From: Gonocerus acuteangulatus
Lineage: Eukaryota; Arthropoda; Insecta; Hemiptera; Coreidae
DNA: 64,000 nucleotides
NCBI GenBank assembly: GCA_946811695.1
Contig: OX328128.1
Coordinates: 30,674,562-30,738,561, forward strand
Direction of reading: 5' to 3'
This document shows positions 54,117 to 64,000 of the stretch, piece after piece; within the stretch, counting starts at the first letter, position 1, and every line of letters starts with the position of its first letter. Made by a program: the position numbers and the translations under genes. The notes beneath the pieces are model-generated. The model was not told where the DNA came from. It saw only the letters and a list, made by a program, of their open reading frames with translations, and did no database searches.

Positions 54117-54717
54117 CCTTCCTCAAAAATATCCCCCCCTAAAACCCCCCAAAAACGCCTTACCATTCTACACTCCAAAATAGTAGTATGAATTGGTGTT
54201 TTTATTCAACCAAAAATATTTGCCAATACAAGAGATGATACAAGAAAGAAATGTCCAAGTTCATTACTTAGAAGCCCTCATAGTTACTTACTAAGAACAG
54301 TAAAGACACTTCAACTGATCTTTAAAAAAGACAATAAAAATACTTATATCCAGTTACTAAAATATCACTTTCCTCAACCAGGTATATTCTTAAACTTGGC
54401 AATGTTTAGTTTTTCTCTAAAGATAATTTCGGCATAAAAAAAACATTGCCAAGTTTAAGAATATACCTGGTTGAGGAAAGTGAGATTTTAGTAACTGGAT
54501 ATAAGTATTTTTATTGTTGTTTTTAAAGGTCAGTTGAAGTGTCTTTACTGTTCTTAAGTAACTTGAGGGCTTCTAAGTAATGAACTTGGACATTTCTTTC
54601 TTGTATTGGCAAATATTTTTGGTTGAATAAAAACACCAACTCATACTACTATTTTGGAGTGTAGAATGGTAAGGCGTTTTGGGGGGGGGTTTAGGGGGGG
54701 GATATTTTTGAGGAAGG
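54117..54717. repeat. 600-bp near-perfect hairpin
   Basis: Left arm 54117-54407, right arm 54441-54717, spacer about 33 bases. Arms share AAGGCGTTTTGGGG / CCAAAAACGCCTT, CATTTCTTTCTTGTAT and AGGTATATTCTTAAACTTGG. The arms differ only by scattered changes and small gaps. No gene in the arms. Confidence 0.9.
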
Positions 54718-54961
54718 GAGCGTTTCTTTGTGGGGACAGGAACTTGGCCTCTATTTCACATTTATGTTTTTTTGGGGATCTCATTTCTTTTTTCTAAGTA
54801 TTAAATAGAATTTAGTTGCCGCATACCTACTGGCTTTTGTACTTCATATAAAACCAGGGTCTTTGGATTCTGCATAAGGCTCTCCTTACTGCTTGATATT
54901 TGATACCAAAAATCAACCTACATACATCTAATCACTAGACTAGAAAAGTTAGAAGCTCTTC

Positions 54962-55198
54962 CAGATGACATTACTCTAGAGGACAAATTGATTGCTCTCT
55001 AAACTAAACTATTACACTGTAAAACACAGGAACCTTATCCCGAGGATAAAGATCACAATAGGGAAAGTGCAGAAGGCCTTCAAGAAAAATATAAAAACAA
55101 AGACGATACATTTTGGGTTTGTGATCCTAAACTTTGTAATTTAGATGGCTCGAATTTGAAAAACGTAGTATCTGCTTTGAAGTATATTATGCAGTGAA
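54962..55198 (+). pseudogene. Unrecognised coding-like fragment
   Basis: One plus-strand frame without an ATG: LPDDITLEDKLIAL, a stop, then TKLLHCKTQEPYPEDKD, ESAEGLQEKYKNKDDTFWVC, DPKLCNLDGSNLKNVVSALK and a stop. The composition (charged, Cys, Trp) looks like real protein rather than a chance frame. Host exon, domesticated element or dead transposon are all open. Confidence 0.3.
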
Positions 55199-55254
55199 CC
55201 CCTACGACTTTATTTACTACATTTAAGAAAGAAGTCACAACTGTTTTTGTTATG

Positions 55255-56000
55255 ATGGGTCGAAATGTTTTTTTAAATCATCAAATATAGGTTCTCCTTA
55301 CCAAGACGATTCATTTGATACCACACATGATGGGTTTCAGAAGGAATGATGGCATTTCGATGGAGCAAAAAGTAGAAAACGTCATAGGTATTATGACACT
55401 CCCGTATCAAGACCTACCTGCGTGCCAAGTTTGGTCAAAATAGGCCAAACGGTGTGAATTTGTATAAGGAACAAACATACATACAGACAGCTAAAATACC
55501 TTTTTTACCTAGCCTAGTGCATTCCCCGGACCAAGGCCTACCTGTGTGCCAAGTTTGGTCAAAATCGGTCAAATGGTGTGAATTTGTGTAAGGAACAAAC
55601 ATGCAGACAGACAGCTGATAGAAGATTTTGACTAGTCTATGACACTACCCGGATAAAGACCGACATGTGTGACAAATTTTGTCAAAATCGGTCAAACGGT
55701 GTGTATTTGTATAAGGAACGAACAGACAGACAGACAGCTGATAGACAATTTAACCTAGCCTATGATTCTACCCGTATCAAGACCCATCTCTGTCCCAAGT
55801 TTGGTCAAAATCGGTCAAACGGTACGGGTTTGTAAGAGGAACAAACATACAGACAGACAGCTGGTATAAGATTTTTACCGAGCCTATATGCGTCTAATTG
55901 TTTCTTAAAACATCAAATATAGGTTCTTCATACCGAGACAATTCATTTGATACCCCACATCATGGGTTTCGGACGGAATGATGGGTTTCCGATGGAAGTA
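55255..56000. repeat. 123-bp satellite flanked by direct repeats
   Basis: Four units of about 123 bp (starts near 55413, 55537, 55660, 55783) with CCAAGTTTGGTCAAAATCGG and AAGGAACAAACATACAGACA. Flanked by two copies of a ~90-bp block (CATCAAATATAGGTTCT, CAATTCATTTGATACC-type). Confidence 0.85.
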
Positions 56001-56094
56001 CAAAACTGGCACGCCCCCGCCCCGGAAGCGGAGTCAAATACAAGTTTTCGCCATTTTTAGATTTTTTCCTTTAATAACGTCTTCATATCTATCT

Positions 56095-56330
56095 TCATGC
56101 AAAATTTCAAGTCTCTAGCATGATGGGAAGTGCCTAATAATTTTGATGAGTCAGTGAGTGAGTGAGTTGAGTGAGTGAGTCCTATAAATCCCGATTTTCG
56201 ATCGCTTATATCTCAGAAACTATTCGATGTAGAATTATGAAAATTTCCAGTTTTTCTCGCATCTAGTAGTATAATACCTGTGTAAAATTTCATAACTTTA
56301 TCTTAACCTGGTTGAAAGTTATACGAGGGT
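56095..56330. repeat. Repeat family D copy with (GAGT)n
   Basis: GCAAAATTTCAAGTCTCTAG, then GTCAGTGAGTGAGTGAG and CGCTTATATCTCAGAAACTA. Confidence 0.55.
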
Positions 56331-56398
56331 AAATATCGGCTCTAAGACCGCCTGTAATATACACACAGTATGCTTAGGCCGGAACTTGGCCTGGCGCA

Positions 56399-56940
56399 CT
56401 ACCGTGCGCCTAGATTTAGATATGTTAATATATTCCCTTGTATGCCCCATTCTATTAACTGTGTTAAGATGATTCTTCTCCACACTGTGTCATATGCCTT
56501 TTCAATATCCGATGACACTGCAAGTAAGGACTTATTTTGAAGAAATGCATCAAGAATATCGTTCTCCAACGTAGCCAAATGGTGCATCGTGGAATGCTTT
56601 GGTCTAAATCCACACTGATAGTCACAAACTTTCCAAGAACCATAGGATCCTTTTGTTTATCATCTTTTCTAGCAGTTTGCTGCAACAATTCGTCATAGAA
56701 ATGGGCCTAAAACTTGAAACTAAATGTTTTCCTTTCACTGGCTTTAATATTGGTATGACTATAGCCTCATTCCAAGAGAAAGGATAGGCGCCGTTCAAAT
56801 ATACTCATTAAAATGCGTGAGAAGCGTTACGAGGCCTATGTTGGGTAGATTTTTGTACATGTCATAAGCCAGTCCTTCCGGTCCGGGACTAGCCATTTCG
56901 GAAATTCCCTTGACCAAACTAAAATGAAAGACATGAAATA
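56399..56940 (-). pseudogene. Jockey-type LINE RT fragment
   Basis: Minus-strand pieces: MASPGPEGLAYDMYKNLPN, YQCGFRPKHSTMHHLATLEN and DAFLQNKSLLAVSSDIEKAY, the same RT blocks as 39707-41128 (QCGFRTNHST, KKSLLAVSFDINKAF). Several stops and shifts; starts abruptly at 56399. Confidence 0.75.
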
Positions 56941-57015
56941 CAAAGTATTTTATTTCCAGTCTATGGACAACGCTAAAATAAAGGGTGGCTATCCTATCAT
57001 ATTATTTATTTATCT

Positions 57016-57150
57016 TTTTAGCGCGGTTCCTCCCTCCCCGATAGGGAGGAACCACGCTTATAAGGTTGATACAATGAAACAATCCGGAAGTGCCGACTAG
57101 AAAATTTCGCGTTTCAGAACCCCTAGAGACCGAAAATAACGGTGGTTAAA

Positions 57151-57220
<70 letters not shown>

Positions 57221-58340
57221 ATATTTATTTATATATATATTTGTCTGTTCGCGGATTTCTGGCGTCCCTAATGTTCCGATTTTGATGAAATTTGGTACAA
57301 AAATCTGTCGCCCGATTTGAAAGGTCAAGTTCGTTAACCAGCAAAATCCGCCCACCGGAAGATGGCGTTTGGGGCGAAATTCGCGCAAAAAAAATCGTAA
57401 CGCTTACGTTTTTGAGTTCATAAACTTGTTCAGTTGAAACATTTTCTGCATGTTTTTCTATCATTAAAACTAATATTTTGAAATTTTGGTTACGTTTGGA
57501 GTTAAGGAAGGGTTAGAATAAAATATATTATTAACAGAAAATAATAAATAAAAAGTTTTGGTAACTTTGTATATTTTCCTTAATATCTCGAAAAAGATTG
57601 AGAATCTTGGTAAACAAAAGAATACCATTAGAAAGCATACTAAATGCTCTAAAAAAAAGGTTCTGATGAAAGTTTTGATTAGGCGATGTCAATCGGAGAA
57701 ATAAGTGCTTAAAACATTAAAGTAATTGATTTTGCTTATTTGAACTGTTCTTTTTGTCTGTTTTTATTCCTTGTTATTTTTTAATTGCTTATAGTTGGAT
57801 AATGTATTTGACAATAAAACAGATTAGGCAAAATAAGAAAAACAATTCATAGTTAGAAATATAGCTTGCCAAGAGAAAAAGATTCGATGACGTCTTTTGA
57901 ATATTTTCAATTGCCTTTATGCTGTTGGTTTTTTTATTTTATTTTTTAATTGATTTTATCTGTAGAATTATTACTATAGTAAAAGAACAAAAGAAAATGT
58001 GAAAATTTTTTATATTTTCCAATTCATTGAAACGTATGAAATGAAGTATCGGTAGAAGAGGTTTCCTAGGGTCTTGCGGACCCGACCCCAGGTATAGCCA
58101 TAAAACCCTTTGAACAAAGGCCGAGGAAAATATATCTGTTTCTATTCTTTGCTTTTCAAATGAGTATAGGGATATGAACAGGAACCGGGTTCTCCCGTGG
58201 TCTAATGGCTAGCGCCTTGGATTCTTATGCGGGAGATGGTGGGTTCGATTCCCAACCTCCGACAGGAATTTTATCATCCCACGTAAAATTCCTCACTACA
58301 CCCTGGATGTCGGCGCTAATGACATAGATTTAGATGCGCC

Positions 58341-58411
<71 letters not shown>

Positions 58412-58459
58412 AACTAGAACCGCGCTAAGATGACGCAGTTCCTGCGAGTCGGACTTTTT
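57016..58459 (-). mobile_element. HINE-A element carrying a SINE, minus strand
   Basis: Head at 58459 (AAAAAGTCCGACTCGCAGGA, TTAGCGCGGTTCT); tail hairpin at 57016-57055. Carries the same SINE at the same internal site as 41129-42660. (AT)n at 57160-57212. Confidence 0.75.
58184..58422 (+). mobile_element. tRNA-derived SINE S2 inside HINE-A
   Basis: Head TTCTCCCGTGGTCTAATGGC, B box GGTGGGTTCGATTCCC, ~65-base poly-A. ATGAACAGGAACCG and ATGAACTAGAACCG flank it (12 of 14). Confidence 0.85.
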
Positions 58460-58469
58460 GGTATTTTAT

Positions 58470-59790
58470 TTGTTTTGTTTTTTAATTTATTTCTTTATTC
58501 TATTTTTATTATTAATTTATTTATTTTTGTCTTTCTTTGTGGATTTTGGTTGCTGCATACAAATCTAATATTAAACTTATAATTAGCTTAATGTCAGATT
58601 TTTAAATAAACACAATTATTGTGTTTATATACTTAGTTTCTGCTGCATGTTCTTCTTGCTTCTTCTACGTTTGAACTTGACTCCTGATCTAATGAAAGGG
58701 ATTCTAAGTGAGCGACTCATGACATAAATTGAAAAAAGTGTCTTTACAAAAATGATTTCCTTTACCCTGAAAGAAAGATCAACAACAAAATTGTTAAATA
58801 ACAGAAGTACTTTGTTTTTAACTGTACTTTGTCTTTTTATGAGGCTCAAATTGTGCGGAGCATGTTCATTCATTCATAAATGCATTTCTGGCCCTAAGTG
58901 ATTCACAGAAACAGGGCTTGTTGGAAAGATTCAAATTAAAACAAGTCACTTTCTAGAAAACATTTATTTCATGCAGGTACAAAAAGTAGCAGTAAAAAAA
59001 AAACAACAAACAATAAAATATAATAATACATATAAAGAGCTGATTTACATATAAATTTTTTTTATATATATCTTTATTTGTCAATTATACAATATATACA
59101 GTATTTTTTATAATTCATTTGTTCATGGATTTATCAATAGGGAAAAAAAGCCCATTGGCCAAAACCTATTAGCATGAAGTGTTAACAGATGTTTGCAACT
59201 TGTTCTTGTGTGACTATTTACAATATTTACATTTATAATAGACATATACATATAAAGAGCTGATTTGCTTACGATAATTAGTACTTAAAAGAAAAAGGAA
59301 AAACATTCGACTGCAAATGGAGATAAAAAAATGTTATCTGTTTGCTATAAGGGAAACCCTACTGGGGTGATGGCTTTTCTTTCAGAAAAAGAAAAGGCAT
59401 TAGCCCTATCCTGACAAAAGAAGAGAGGTCACCTACAGGTAAACCGTCATAAGAATCGTCATGAACAACTGGATGTTAAAATTTAGATAATAAATCTTTA
59501 TTATAAGCAGGTATCTCAATAGACTGAAAACAATTGTCCAGACAAATCGTACTTACTTTCACCGTCTTTTTTTTAAAAAAATACAATATTTTCCATGATT
59601 TCGAAATTTCATATGGTGAATTTTATTAGAGACCATAAGTCACCTTTCACTGGTGCTTCTCCACGGTTTTTTTTTTCACATAGCAATGAGGAAACCTTCG
59701 GGAATATTTCCCAACCAGTGGTTCGCGCATGTGCATTTGAACGAAACGATCTATCTGAACAGGCTTTAGTTCACTGAAAAATGGAAGCTC
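58470..59790. other. No gene recognised downstream of gene B
   Basis: AT-rich; CATATAAAGAGCTGATTT occurs at 59030 and 59246. A foldback remnant (CGCGCATGTGCATTTGAAC, GAACAGGCTTTAG) lies at 59660-59776, just before the gene B stop. Confidence 0.5.
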
Positions 59791-60366
59791 TTAACAATTT
59801 TCTAGCCTTTGGTCAATGAACAATTTGGACTTTGTTGGAATTCCGATACAAGACAAAAAGTCCAATTTGATTTCGTTCAACATCTCCTTCCAAGTCTGCA
59901 GAGCTGGCATGATCATGTTCTTGCAGTCATAAACCAGGGTTTTCAAAGCTTGTAGGTTGTTGTTGTAACATTTGACAGTATTCAATGGATTCCATTCCAA
60001 TTTGCAGTTTAGGATTTCGTTTCCGATCGATCCAGCAGTCTTTGTGATGTTCCAAATGGTCTGAGATCCTTGTAAAATGGTGTCGCTAACGTTTTGTAAG
60101 CTGTCCGTCAAATCGACGCAGCTGTCGAAACTCCAAGATGTCAAAACTGTAAAGTGATGTTCGAGGTGTTCATCTCGGCATTTTTTCGGCATTACTGATA
60201 GTTTGGATATAATTTCTTTCTTGTGGCTGTTAATTTCAGTTTTTCTGATTTCGACCTCCCGAAGAAAATGTTCCAGCTGGTGGTTTGTGTCATTTATGGA
60301 TTCTATTATTTCTGTGAATGCGCCTCCCATTAAAACGTCAGCGATATCGAATTCTCCTTGGACATT
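59791..60366 (-). CDS. Gene B exon 2
   Basis: Acceptor TTTAATTTTCAG; frame begins NVQGEFDIADVLMGGAF and ends FIDQRLENC, stop at 59791. Confidence 0.88.
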   Translation of the reverse strand, partial: NVQGEFDIADVLMGGAFTEIIESINDTNHQLEHFLREVEIRKTEINSHKKEIISKLSVMPKKCRDEHLEHHFTVLTSWSFDSCVDLTDSLQNVSDTILQGSQTIWNITKTAGSIGNEILNCKLEWNPLNTVKCYNNNLQALKTLVYDCKNMIMPALQTWKEMLNEIKLDFLSCIGIPTKSKLFIDQRLENC

Positions 60367-62487
60367 CTGAAAATTAAACAAAACAAAATTATGAGAATTT
60401 ATTAATTGCGTAATTTTCTTAAAGAGATTCATACAAAATACAACAAAAAAGAGAAAACTATGCACATCCTCTGCAAGATAGTTAGTTTACGCTTCAATGA
60501 TCAGCTAATTGGATTAATAATATTTGCAACAAAGGAAAACTTAGCTGTATGCTAAGGTTTCAAAGTTGTTAAATTCATCACCAATCCTACAGGTGCCTCA
60601 TGACAGGATTAAATAGCAGTGCGTCTTCCGTCAATTTCTTCTCATTTCTCGATATTTCTTTCTTTAAAATGTTTTGTTATAATGCTCACAGAACATATGT
60701 ACAAATCAACTGCTGAAACACAAATAGATCCCTTCAGAGGGTCTCGAACTAAGCAAAGGGACCGGGTAGCAGAGAGAAATCCACCTTCAATAGATTCAAA
60801 CTGCATTTTAGCCAACACCAGAGTAGACTAGAGATTACATAAGTTACCGCTAGGTGTCGCAAAATCCTGTCACAGTGGTGGTTTTAAGTCACTAAGCGAA
60901 AAAATGTCCTTGGCACAAAAGTGGCTAACAATTCACGAGGCATGAAGGCCCACTGGCAGAAAAGTTGGGTTTATGTTTGAATAGCTTATAATTATCATTT
61001 TGAACGAAATAAAGTAAATGTCGTTTTATAACTGAAATGTATGAAAACTAGTTATGAATATAGTATACTGCAAAAAAAAAAAAATAAATAAAAAAAATAC
61101 TCAATGGAGTACATACTAACAGCAATCCGACGACCTATGGAAAGAAATAGATTCTTCAAAAATATTTCTTTTGGATACTTCAAGATCGAAATGAAATATT
61201 GACAAGATTGATTGAAGACGTTTGACATTCATCCAAACTAAGAAATAATTTTTTTAGTTACGTTGGTATTGATGAAGTATTAGAAAATGACATGATCAGT
61301 TTTGAGATATTCGTATATTTTCTTAAGAATCTTGAAAATAGTTGGAAAATCGTCTCAAGCGGATGGTGGCCTTGAGAAAGTTAACTGAATTTCCTATAAA
61401 ACTATTCTTATGCAATTTTCGTTAGAGCGATATCAGTAGGAGAAATCGGTTCTTCAATGTAGAAAATGTTGGTTTCGTTCCATTGATCGGTTTTAGCACT
61501 TCTCGAAGGAACGTAGATATTGAGGTTGCACTCATGAAAGAATTCTTGAAAACTTTCTTCAGATTTACTCCGAACTCAAATAACTAAATTGCTTTGCACA
61601 TACCAGTCGTAGTTTCTGTTGTATTGTAAGGTACCTCAATATACTTCGTGGCAATTTAATGAGAAAGATGTCTTGTAAAAATGATCAACCAGAAGAGGAG
61701 GGGTAGCAAATTTATTTATAAGAAGATTTCATTCTAAATCTTCGAGTGACAATAATTTTTTTTCAGAGAAACAAAATTGTGGACATATTATTCTTGCCAA
61801 ATGTATTTATTAAAAGCCATTTCCCCCTATTTTTTTTTAAATTTTATGGCCAGAGATATGAATGAAATAAATCTTTGTGGTTTCAAGTGGCCCTTCCCTT
61901 GGGAATCTCAGGGTTGTGTCACTGTCAGTGTGTACTGTCCTCTGTATTATAGAAATGGTTTAATACATTTAAATCCCAATAAGTTTTCTTATTGTGAGCT
62001 CTATATGAAATTATCATAATGTCAATTACATTCACTGGGTTAAGATACTTGAAGGGCCCAGTGCCAGTTGACAAAGCCACAATTAGAACAAACTGAGAAA
62101 AGTGCAGTTAAAGTTAAGAAAAATCTAAGAATAAAATAGGGTTGGTGACAGAATTGACTTTAAGTGGTCCAATAATATAATTTCTGTCACCAACACAATG
62201 TTTTTTTAGATTCTTCCTACCTTTAACTACAATTTTCTGAGTTTTTTCTGATTGAGGGTTAGTCACCTTTGGCATTAAGCCCTTCAATTCAGAAGCTATG
62301 TTCTTAATCTGTAGCTTTGGATCTTTTAGAATTAACACTTTGCTCGCAAAAAAAGGAAGATAAGTGATAAAATCCCAGCTTGAAGAGTTAATTTTTGAAA
62401 AAAAAAAAAAGATTTGAAAATTTTATTCTATTTGGTAATGATAAAAAAACTATCTATGAGATCAAGATATGATTTACACAATCTGAT

Positions 62488-62545
<58 letters not shown>

Positions 62546-62634
62546 AATAATAATAATATAAGGCCCATTAAAATTACCTGCAATTGAATGAATCCAAAAA
62601 TACAAAATAGAGCAACGGCTATTTGGTTCTTCAT
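59791..62634 (-). CDS. Secreted helical cysteine-containing protein, two-exon gene B (complete)
   Basis: I do not recognise the family. Exon 1 (62634..62578) encodes the 19-residue signal peptide MKNQIAVALFCIFGFIQLQ. Exon 2 (60366..59791) encodes 191 residues and a stop. Junctions are GT-AG, phase 0. The 210-residue product is predicted to be a secreted, mostly helical protein, with motifs SWSFDSC, WNITK, GSIGNEILNC, KCYNNNLQ and LDFLSCIGIP. It has seven cysteines in the mature chain and possible N-glycosylation at NDT, NVS and NIT. It is a clear paralogue of the gene at 1-3053. The start is fixed by the signal peptide; the long open frame running upstream of exon 2 is intron. Role unknown; gut, salivary or haemolymph secretion are only guesses. 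Confidence 0.85.
61490..61580 (-). mobile_element. Diverged HINE-B 3' end in gene B intron
   Basis: Minus strand: CATGAGTGCAACCTCAATATC, CGTTCCTTCGAGAAGTGCTA, AAAC. No head found. Confidence 0.45.
62090..62245. repeat. Hairpin in gene B intron
   Basis: GTTGGTGACAGAA (62141) and TTCTGTCACCAAC (ends 62194) pair perfectly with a ~28-base loop; weaker pairing (AGTTAAAGTTAAGAAAAATC / GATTCTTCCTACCTTTAACT) extends outward about 50 bp. Confidence 0.7.
62491..62540. repeat. (AT)n microsatellite in gene B intron
   Basis: Pure AT run 38 bases from the exon 1 donor, at the same relative place as 2951-2984 in gene A. Confidence 0.95.
62578..62634 (-). CDS. Gene B exon 1, signal peptide
   Basis: ATG at 62634, nineteen codons, donor GTAATTTTAAT, then an (AT)n run at 62491-62540. 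Confidence 0.85.
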
Positions 62635-62678
62635 AGCTATTGAAAAAGATTACTGTAAATTCTATCGGTACAGAGAAA

Positions 62679-62685
62679 TTATATA
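62679..62685 (-). promoter_or_regulatory. Possible TATA box of gene B
   Basis: GAGTATATAATTTC on the minus strand, about 45 bp upstream of the ATG, giving room for a short 5' UTR. No confirmed initiator. Confidence 0.4.
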
Positions 62686-63024
62686 CTCCACGGATATCTA
62701 ATCAAAATAGCTACTTGAAGGTAGAAAGAGGAATTGGTTTCATTATTAAATATTGAAGAGCTCTTCAAATAAATAAATAAAAAAAAAAAAAAAAACTAAA
62801 TCAAGCATCTCTACTACGTTTAATCATTAAACGACTTTTTATTTCATGAAAATATGATCTTTAATTGATTTATTATTTAACAGCTTCTCAGAAACATTTG
62901 AACAACTCTTACGATAATGTCAAGTTGTCAGAATTTTTTTTCCAATTCTTAAAATGATGGAGAACAGTAGTTATATCACAAACATTATGGTCTTCGGGTT
63001 TTGAACGTGTCTTAATTTTCTTTA

Positions 63025-63400
63025 CCGACTTTTCGCCAGTCATACTGCCGGCTTCCTCAGGGTTAAGTCTGAGAATGAGGATGTTGTCTAGCTAACCCTG
63101 TATAAGTACTTGTTTTTGGGCGGTTCCGAGGGCTTTCTTCGATGATTCTGATTGGTCCGTTTCATTCTTGCTTGATCCTGATTGGTCGGCTACATCCGGA
63201 TCATTGATTGGTCCATCTTCTATCCTTCTTCTGTGTCTAGGTTTAATGAATGGTTACCACAATTTACTGAGCTTGTAGCCATCTTCGTTGTTGTAATTCT
63301 CCGGTTGTTTCACTATTTCTATTGCTTCTCTAATAACTCGCTCTTGGTAGTTTTCCATCTTGACTTGAATCTTAGCATAGGATAGCATGATTAAAAAAAA
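63025..63400 (-). pseudogene. Penelope-like 3' fragment with hammerhead-like motif
   Basis: Coding remnant MENYQERVIREAIEIVKQPE, NYNNEDGYKLSKLW, then after a stop PFIKPRHRRRIEDGPINDPD; this matches the C-terminal tail after GIY-YIG in the 20-kb element (RRLVREAVEIFKQP...LNRDEG). Downstream is CTGAGGA, stem GCCGGCAGT/ACTGGC, GAAAAGTCGG. An A/T run marks the right side. Confidence 0.7.
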
Positions 63401-63479
63401 AAAAAAATAAAAAAAAAAAAAAAAAAAAAATGAATCAACAGACATGTACATTTTTGTAAATATCATTTTCAAGGACTTA

Positions 63480-63790
63480 GCCCCATTTTTAATGACTTGA
63501 AAAACTGTGCAAAGACCAGGACGAAGTCCCGGAAAACGTTCTACAAAAAATAAAATACCTGTGGAAATTTTGGACTTTTCTCATCATTCTGAAGATTAAT
63601 TTCCACCATTGAGCAATTCCTACAACGATTGAAGCTCGTCAGGCTGTAGCTTGAATAATTTTTCACGGCATTTAAAAAGGGGCTAAGTCTTAGAAAAAGG
63701 TTCTGAAAAAAAATAAAATGCCTGCGGATATTTTGGACTTTTTTCATCATTCTGAATTTTTTAATGTTTGCAATAGAGGTTTGCGAGCAA
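63480..63790. repeat. ~165-bp tandem duplication
   Basis: AAAAAATAAAATACCTGTGG ... TTTTGGACTTTTCTCATCAT near 63545 recurs near 63708 (AAATAAAATGCCTGCGGATA). Confidence 0.7.
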
Positions 63791-64000
63791 AAACCGAGGC
63801 CGAGTGAGTAATTTCCACCTTTGGCTAAGCAGTTATTACGTAAATAATTACGCCCAAATCTCACTCATATTCAAGATTTCTTGAGAGTAGGTTTTTACAA
63901 AATATTAAGTCCACATATTCCAATCTTTCCAAATGACACCAGCGATAAATAGTTATGGAAACGCATTAAGATGAAGCAGTTCCTCCAAACGTTTTTACAT

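Noticed and set aside
60367..60465. Start of gene B at the in-frame Met upstream of exon 2
   Set aside because: The segment is intron: a strong TTTTCAG acceptor precedes the conserved start of exon 2, and exon 1 at 62634 supplies a better signal peptide with a matching donor, as in gene A.

Overview
The window is AT-rich animal nuclear DNA, most probably from an arthropod and likely an insect. The evidence is GT-AG introns, a CYP4-clan-type P450, jockey-type LINEs, Penelope-like elements, hAT ends, tRNA-derived SINEs and very many (AT)n runs. I cannot name the species. Nothing looks prokaryotic and there are no intact tRNA or rRNA genes.

Three host genes can be built, all on the minus strand. 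(1) Positions 1-3053: two exons of a small secreted helical protein; its C-terminus runs off the left edge. (2) Positions 7420-36888: a complete cytochrome P450 in 11 exons, 492 codons plus stop, with every junction GT-AG and in phase; intron 1 is about 17 kb. (3) Positions 59791-62634: a complete two-exon, 210-residue paralogue of gene 1. The secreted-protein genes share intron position, phase and donor sequence, and both have an (AT)n run in the intron just past the donor.

Nearly everything else is mobile DNA. Positions 3-9 kb hold tRNA-SINEs, LINE fragments and a foldback. The P450 introns (9-36 kb) hold HINE-like elements, a Penelope-like element (20.2-21.8 kb), a perfect 179-bp palindrome (14.2-14.4 kb), hAT- and piggyBac-like ends and minisatellites. 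Positions 38-48 kb are a deep nest: a HINE-like element split by a jockey-type LINE, itself split by another HINE-like element (carrying a SINE) and by a hAT. Positions 49-59 kb hold a hAT, a 600-bp hairpin, a 123-bp satellite, a LINE fragment and a HINE-like element carrying the same SINE insertion as the 41-kb copy.

The least ordinary material is two related HINE-like (helentron-associated/DINE-1-like) families. Their 5' heads are shared, their 3' hairpins lie next to CTAA, and their subterminal inverted repeats differ in sequence but stay complementary within each family. A second point is a recurring hammerhead-like CUGANGA/GAAA motif at the 3' ends of Penelope-like pieces, one copy of which sits at the centre of the perfect palindrome. 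The third is the unfamiliar secreted-protein pair. The host genes show no joint pathway; P450 and secreted proteins merely lie side by side in one orientation.
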